In this document: one piece after another, positions 12,539-16,421 of the stretch | Position numbering within the stretch: position 1 is the first letter of the stretch | Layout of the letters: the number at the start of each line of letters is the position of its first letter | NCBI GenBank assembly: GCA_047971245.1 | Contig: JBKDZN010000205.1 | Span: 1 to 16,421, forward strand | DNA: 16,421 bases | From: CADEDH01 sp047971245 | Lineage (GTDB): Bacteria > Actinomycetota > Acidimicrobiia > Acidimicrobiales > SZUA-35 | Direction: 5' to 3' | Program-made: the position numbers and the translations under genes | Notes under the pieces: model-generated | Seen by the model: the letters and a program-made list of their open reading frames with translations, nothing else | Database searches by the model: none | Told to the model about the DNA's origin: nothing

Positions 12539-13774
12539 ATGACTGATCTCTTCACCAACCATCAGCGGTACGCCGACCTCGATGCCTGGCACAAGGAGGC
12601 CGACGCCCTGCGGGCCGGCGGCACGGTCCAATGGGTCGACCGGAGCGCGGATGGGTTCCCCCCGTTCTGGGCCGTCCTCGGCCTGGAGGAGATCCTCGAG
12701 GTCGAGCGGCAACCGGCCCTGTTCACCAACGAACCGATGTCGGTGCTGGGCAAGCTGTCCGACGTGGAGGCTTCTGCCGCCTCGGGCGCCCGGATCCGGT
12801 CCCTGGTCCAGATGGATCCCCCCGACCATCCGAAGTACCGCAAGCTGACCTCGGACTGGTTCAAGCCGGCGGGGCTCCGCCAGCTCCAGCCCCGCCTGGA
12901 CGACCTGGCCGTCGAGGCGCTCGACCGGATGGAGGCCGCCGGCGGCCGTTGTGACTTCTCCGCCGATGTGGCGGTCTGGTACCCGCTGGCGGTGATCCTG
13001 GCCATCCTCGGCCTGCCCGACGAGGACTACCCGCGGATGCTGAAGCTCACCCAGGAGTTGTTCGGCGCGTCCGACGAGGACATGGGACGAGGCGGCATCG
13101 AGGGTCTCATCGAAACCGTGCTCGACTTCTTCCGCTACTTCGGTGAACTCACCGCCGACCGGCGTGCCAACCCGACCGACGATCTGGCCACCCTGATCGC
13201 CAACGGCACGATCGACGGCCGGCCGATGCCCGAGCTGGAACAGATGAGCTACTACGTGATCGTGGCCGCCGCCGGCCACGACACCACCTCCAGCGCCATG
13301 ACCGGCGGGCTCCAGGCCCTGATCGAACACCCCGACCAGCTCGCCCGCCTCCAGAACGACCCGGAGCTGCTCACCACCGCCGTCGACGAAATGATCCGCT
13401 GGGTGTCGCCGGTGCGCCACTTCACCCGCACCGCTCAGGCCGACACCGAGATCGGCGGTGTGCCGATCGCCGAGGGTGACCTCGTGTACCTGTCGTACCT
13501 GGCCGCCAACCGTGACCCCCGGGTGTTCACCGATCCCCACCGGTTCGATGTGGGTCGGGCCAACGCCGACCGCCACGTCGCCTTCGGTTTCGGGGCCCAC
13601 TTCTGCCTGGGCGCCCAGTTGGCCCGGATGGAGATGCGGACCATGTTCCGACTACTGCTCGAACGCCTGGAGTGGGCCGAGCTGGCCGGGACCCCGTCGA
13701 GCATGCGGACCATCTTCGTCGGCGGTACCAAGTCCCTGCCGATCAATTACCGGCTGCGTCCGGCCGCGGCCTGA
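12539..13774 (+). CDS. Cytochrome P450 (bacterial class I type)
   Basis: A 411-residue soluble haem monooxygenase that would need a ferredoxin and reductase encoded elsewhere. The I-helix oxygen-activation motif AAGHDTT (244-250), the K-helix ExxR pair Glu284/Arg287 and the haem loop FGFGAHFCLGAQLAR with proximal Cys356 are all intact. The C-terminal block FVGGTKSLPINY recalls the GIKHLPV-type ending of actinobacterial CYP124/125/142 sterol or isoprenoid hydroxylases, so a hydrophobic lipid substrate is a reasonable but unproven guess. The ATG at 12539 has GGAG 6 nt upstream. The 121-bp gap before it holds GC-rich repeats that could end ribH transcription, and a CACAAT at 12503-12508 that could be a -10. 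It converges on the rhomboid gene. Confidence 0.93.
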   Translation: MTDLFTNHQRYADLDAWHKEADALRAGGTVQWVDRSADGFPPFWAVLGLEEILEVERQPALFTNEPMSVLGKLSDVEASAASGARIRSLVQMDPPDHPKYRKLTSDWFKPAGLRQLQPRLDDLAVEALDRMEAAGGRCDFSADVAVWYPLAVILAILGLPDEDYPRMLKLTQELFGASDEDMGRGGIEGLIETVLDFFRYFGELTADRRANPTDDLATLIANGTIDGRPMPELEQMSYYVIVAAAGHDTTSSAMTGGLQALIEHPDQLARLQNDPELLTTAVDEMIRWVSPVRHFTRTAQADTEIGGVPIAEGDLVYLSYLAANRDPRVFTDPHRFDVGRANADRHVAFGFGAHFCLGAQLARMEMRTMFRLLLERLEWAELAGTPSSMRTIFVGGTKSLPINYRLRPAAA

Positions 13775-13817
13775 GCCGGCTCGGCCGGCGCCGGGAGACC
13801 GATCCGCTCAGCGGATC
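13775..13817. terminator. Paired hairpins between convergent P450 and rhomboid genes
   Basis: Two inverted repeats fill the gap: GCCGGCTCGGCCGGC (13775-13789), directly after the P450 stop, and GATCCGCTCAGCGGATC (13801-13817), whose right arm overlaps the rhomboid stop codon. The second is a perfect 17-base repeat able to form a 6-bp stem with a 5-nt loop. There is no T tract. Bidirectional termination is inferred from position. Confidence 0.5.
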
Positions 13818-14445
13818 ACGGTTCGAGCCACGGCTGGTCGGCCTCCCACGGCTCGGGGACGTCGACGGGCGGTTCGGGCGGCTTGGCCAGCAGGCGGGCG
13901 GCCAACAGCCCGGCGACCAGGCCGAACAGGTGGCCCTCCCACGAGATGCGCTCCTGGGGCACCAGCCCGACGACCATGCCGCTGTAGAGCATGAGGGCCA
14001 CCAGCACCGCGGCCAGGGTGGCCAGGCGACGTTCCCAGATGGCCGAGCCGATCAGGGCCCCGAAGTAGCCGAACACGATCCCGCTGGCGCCGAGATGATT
14101 CCCCGAGCCGGCGAACAACCAGGTGAGGCCGCCGCCGACCATGATGACGATCGCGGTCACGCTCAGCAGGCGATCGAGGCCGCGGAGAGCGACGAGGCCG
14201 CCCAGCACCACGAACGGGACGGTGTTGGACAGCAGATGGCCGAAACTGCTGTGCAGCCACGGCGCCCACAGGATGCCGTCGAGGCCACCGACCTCGCGGG
14301 GCTGGATGCCGTTGGTCTGGAGACGGGAGCCGAGCAGCACCGTGTCGACGATCTCGACCGCCCACATGACGGCCACGGCGGCGGCCAGGATCCGCAGTGC
14401 GGTGCCGATCCGAAGTTCGGATCCGGGCTCGGGAGGAGGGGCCAC
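13816..14445 (-). CDS. Rhomboid-family intramembrane serine protease
   Basis: A 209-residue polytopic membrane protease that cleaves transmembrane segments within the bilayer. The catalytic dyad is Ser121 in LGASGIVFG and His172 in WEGHLFGLVAG. The conserved His70 and Asn74 in HSSFGHLLSN supply the oxyanion-side residues of the second helix. Hydrophobic segments at about 18-37, 72-90, 94-112, 119-137, 142-162 and 171-187 give the usual six-helix core. The C-terminus is a short acidic tryptophan-containing tail. The GTG at 14445 is chosen because a TAGGCT -10 box lies 7 nt upstream, giving a leaderless transcript. The open frame further upstream encodes improbable sequence and overlaps the aminotransferase gene. 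Substrate unknown; it lies 97 bp downstream of dapC on the same strand but has its own promoter. Confidence 0.9.
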   Translation of the reverse strand: MAPPPEPGSELRIGTALRILAAAVAVMWAVEIVDTVLLGSRLQTNGIQPREVGGLDGILWAPWLHSSFGHLLSNTVPFVVLGGLVALRGLDRLLSVTAIVIMVGGGLTWLFAGSGNHLGASGIVFGYFGALIGSAIWERRLATLAAVLVALMLYSGMVVGLVPQERISWEGHLFGLVAGLLAARLLAKPPEPPVDVPEPWEADQPWLEP

Positions 14446-14452
14446 CCGATCG

Positions 14453-14458
14453 AGCCTA
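14453..14458 (-). promoter_or_regulatory. Putative leaderless -10 box of the rhomboid gene
   Basis: Read on the minus strand, TAGGCT ends 7 nt before the GTG at 14445. The predicted transcription start is at 14446, adjacent to the start codon. There is no SD and no recognisable -35. It decides the start of the rhomboid gene. Confidence 0.45.
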
Positions 14459-14542
14459 CGCGAGCCCGGCCGGGCCGGCGGGATCGGGTCGTCGATGGGC
14501 AGCCCGCATCGGGGGTGGAGCCGGGCCGGGGCGACGTTCGGC

Positions 14543-15751
14543 TCAGGCGGGGAAGCCGGGCGAACCGGGTGAACCGGCGAAGGCCCGGACCAGGCGCTGG
14601 CCGGCCTCGTCGAGCACCTCATCGGACTTGGCGAAACAGAACCGGAGCAGATGGGCGCAACCGGCCGGATCCTGGGAGAAAACCGAGACCGGCACGGCGA
14701 CGACCCCGGCCCGTTCCGGCAGGGCGAGGGCCAGCTCCACACCGTCGTCGAACCCGAGGGGGCGTACGTCCACGCAGACGAAGTAGGTTCCCTCGGCCGG
14801 TAGGACCCGGAATCCGGCCGTGTCGAGGTATCGGGTCAACCGGTCACGCTTGGCGGCCAGGTCGTCGGTGAGGTCGGTGTAGAACCGGTCGGGTTGGTCG
14901 AGGCCGGCGGCGATCGCGGGCTGGAACGGTCCACCGTTGACGAAGGTGAGGAACTGTTTCGCCGTCAGCACGGGGAGGATCAGGGACGCCGGGCCGCACA
15001 CCCAGCCCACCTTCCAACCGGTGCACGAGAAGGTCTTCCCGCCCGAGGAGATGGTGAGGGTGCGCTCCGCCATGCCCGGGAATCCGGCCAGGGGAAGGTG
15101 CGCCCCGGTGCCGAACACCATGTGCTCGTAGACCTCGTCGGTCACGGCCAGCACGTCGTGGGCCCGGCACAGCTCGGCGATGAGGCCGAGCTCGTCGCGA
15201 TCGAACACCTTGCCGGTGGGGTTGTGGGGGGTGTTGAGCAGGATCAGGCGGGTGCGGGCGCCGAACGCGGCCCGGAGCTCGTCGGGATCGAACCCGAACC
15301 GGCCCGATTCGGGGTCAGGCCGCAGGGCCACCGGCCGGAGCACCGCGCCGGCCATGGCGATCCCGGCGGCGTACGAGTCGTAGCTGGGATCGAAGGCGAT
15401 CACCTCGTCACCGGTCTCGCACAAGCCGAGCAGGGCGGCGGCGATCGCCTCGGTGGCCCCGGCGGTGACCAGAACCTCGGCCGCCGGGTCGAACCGCAAA
15501 CCCCAGAATCGCTCCTGGTGCCGGGCCACCGCCTCACGCAGGGCGGGTATGCCGAGCAGGGGAGGGTACTGGTTGTGGCCACCGTTGATGGCGGCGACGG
15601 CCGCGTCGGTCACGACCGGTGGGGGCTCCCAATCAGGGAACCCCTGGCCGAGGTTGAGCGACCCGGTCTCCACCGCCAGGGCCGACATGCGGGCGAAGAT
15701 GGTGCTCCCGAAACCCTGCAGTCGGCTCGTCAGATACGGCACACGCGTCAT
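14543..15751 (-). CDS. dapC: PLP-dependent aminotransferase, DapC-like (N-succinyldiaminopimelate aminotransferase)
   Basis: A 402-residue fold-type I aminotransferase. The PLP lysine is Lys239 in SSGGKTFSCTGWK. Asn177 in NTPHNPTG, Asp205 and Tyr208 in TDEVYEH, and Arg370 in LLRFCF complete the cofactor and carboxylate sites. Over its whole length it resembles mycobacterial DapC (Rv0858c) from memory, including NLGQGFPD, NQYPP, LVTAGATEAIAAALLGL, FYDSY-like DPSYDSY, ISSGGKTF and GTYFVCVDVRPLGFDD. That supports a role in the succinylase route to diaminopimelate and lysine; the related kynurenine or methionine aminotransferases remain possible. ATG 15751 is chosen because a TAGCGT -10 box lies 7 nt upstream. 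An in-frame GTG at 15760 falls inside that promoter spacer. Its Gly/Ser/Pro-rich C-terminal tail is dispensable-looking. Confidence 0.9.
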   Translation of the reverse strand: MTRVPYLTSRLQGFGSTIFARMSALAVETGSLNLGQGFPDWEPPPVVTDAAVAAINGGHNQYPPLLGIPALREAVARHQERFWGLRFDPAAEVLVTAGATEAIAAALLGLCETGDEVIAFDPSYDSYAAGIAMAGAVLRPVALRPDPESGRFGFDPDELRAAFGARTRLILLNTPHNPTGKVFDRDELGLIAELCRAHDVLAVTDEVYEHMVFGTGAHLPLAGFPGMAERTLTISSGGKTFSCTGWKVGWVCGPASLILPVLTAKQFLTFVNGGPFQPAIAAGLDQPDRFYTDLTDDLAAKRDRLTRYLDTAGFRVLPAEGTYFVCVDVRPLGFDDGVELALALPERAGVVAVPVSVFSQDPAGCAHLLRFCFAKSDEVLDEAGQRLVRAFAGSPGSPGFPA

Positions 15752-15758
15752 GGCCCAC

Positions 15759-15764
15759 ACGCTA
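15759..15764 (-). promoter_or_regulatory. Putative leaderless -10 box of dapC
   Basis: Read on the minus strand, TAGCGT ends 7 nt before the ATG at 15751, predicting transcription from 15752. No SD precedes the ATG, which supports leaderless initiation. No -35 is evident. Confidence 0.45.
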
Positions 15765-15827
15765 GATGCGGGCGCCCCGGCTCGGTGCTGCTCGCCGGCA
15801 GCCGTGCGGCAGGGGGCACCGGACCAC

Positions 15828-15833
15828 TAGGGT
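15828..15833 (+). promoter_or_regulatory. Putative -10 box of the FAH-family gene
   Basis: TAGGGT lies 24 nt before the ATG and predicts an 18-nt leader that contains the SD CGGAGG (15846-15851), 6 nt from the ATG. The -10 and following bases (TAGGGTCCGCCC) are nearly identical to those at the ribH promoter (TAGGGTCTGCCC). Confidence 0.4.
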
Positions 15834-15857
15834 CCGCCCCGACAACGGAGGTAGGGG

Positions 15858-16421
15858 ATGCGGTTCGTAGCGTACGTGGTGGACGGCGACACGATGGTCG
15901 GCGTGGAGGACGGCGACGACCTCGTCGGCCTGTGCCGGCTCGAGGAGTTCTACGCCGACCCGGACCGCTGGTCGGTGGCCACGCCGACCGGTCCCCGCAC
16001 GGCGGTGGCCGCCATCGAGCGGGTCCCGCCGGTGCCCCCGGTGGCGTAGATCTTCTGTCTCGGCCTCAACTATCAGGCCCACATCGACGAGATGGCGGCG
16101 CCGGGCCGGGAACGCCCGCCGGCTCCGAACATCTTTGCCCGCTGGTACGCCTCGTTGTCGTGCCACGACGACACCATCCCCGTCCCCGGCGGCGAACCGG
16201 GCCTCGATTGGGAATGCGAGTTGGGGGTGATCATCGGCCGGACCATGACCGCGGTCCCGGTTGGGGAGGCGATGGCGGGGGTGCTCGGCTACACCGCATT
16301 CAACGACATCAGCGCCCGCACCCACCAGCGGCTCACCCCCCAATGGGCGCTGGGCAAGAACGCGGATGGTTCGGGAGCCATCGGCCCTCATGTGGTCACT
16401 GCGGACGAGTTCGGTGACCCC
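15858..16421 (+). pseudogene. Fumarylacetoacetate hydrolase family gene with in-frame TAG, 3' end beyond window
   Basis: The frame starts at an ATG with a good SD and reads 63 codons of the family's N-terminal domain (MRFVAYVVDGD...). It meets TAG at 16047-16049, then stays open in the same frame for 124 more codons to the window edge. The downstream part is a clear FAH core: IFCLGLNYQAH immediately after the stop, the metal-binding E-x-E in DWECELGVIIG, and FNDISART with the conserved aspartate. Relatives commonly read GK followed by I(I/F)C(V/L)GLNY at this junction, so the TAG sits where AAG for lysine would be, one base change away. The gene is either freshly broken, read through, or affected by a base error. 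Family function would be metal-dependent C-C hydrolysis or decarboxylation of acylpyruvate-like diketo acids in aromatic or amino-acid breakdown. It diverges from dapC. Confidence 0.82.

Noticed and set aside
12311..13600. Minus-strand open frame of about 429 codons opposite the P450
   Set aside because: The plus-strand P450 has every haem-enzyme signature. The antisense product is His/Gly/Arg-rich with no motif.
14894..16417. Plus-strand open frame of about 507 codons across dapC and into the FAH region
   Set aside because: It is antisense to dapC and out of frame with the FAH gene; its translation is low-complexity.
16092..16421. Restart at ATG 16092 as an independent shorter FAH gene
   Set aside because: There is no SD before it, and it would lose the conserved GLNY block that directly follows the TAG in the same frame. 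A single interrupted gene explains the region better.

Overview
The window is a very GC-rich bacterial chromosome segment, densely packed with genes on both strands. I see no mobile element, CRISPR array, tRNA or rRNA. Several things point to a high-GC Actinomycetota-type bacterium, possibly an acidimicrobial lineage, though the lineage is inferred from gene style and not proven. The ClpP is of the actinobacterial ClpP1 type. The aminotransferase closely resembles mycobacterial DapC. Many -10 boxes read TAnnnT, and several lie 6 to 8 nt upstream of a start codon, which implies leaderless mRNAs. Every complete gene called here ends in TGA.

Layout. Positions 1-2655 hold housekeeping genes: clpP (+), rpe (-), and an RNA uracil-5-methyltransferase (+) whose start codon lies 9 bp from that of rpe. 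Positions 2683-8183 are the most unusual part. A beta-propeller-like lipoprotein (-) diverges from a two-gene operon (+). The first operon gene encodes a large proline-rich single-pass membrane protein. The second encodes a transmembrane Ser/Thr protein kinase. The two genes overlap by 8 bp, and both proteins end in the same two-part extracytoplasmic module: an Ig-like stretch followed by a SPOR-like domain with two conserved cysteines. This looks like a receptor kinase paired with a kinase-less membrane partner carrying a duplicated sensor.

Positions 8218-10948 hold an SDR dehydrogenase (-) and, diverging from it, an orphan OpuAC-type betaine/choline-binding lipoprotein followed by a nitroreductase (+). 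A perfect 30-bp palindrome lies in the divergent gap. Positions 10964-13774 hold a NUDIX hydrolase (-) diverging from ribH (+), then a cytochrome P450 (+). Positions 13816-15751 hold a rhomboid protease and a DapC-like aminotransferase (both -).

Positions 15858-16421 hold the start of a fumarylacetoacetate-hydrolase-family gene (+). It is interrupted by an in-frame TAG at codon 64, where the family often has lysine. Beyond the TAG the same frame stays open and keeps the metal-binding motifs to the window edge.

No pathway spans the whole window. The functional groupings I can support are the kinase module, the possible steroid/terpenoid link between the SDR and the P450 (weak), and the osmolyte-binding lipoprotein lying next to the nitroreductase.
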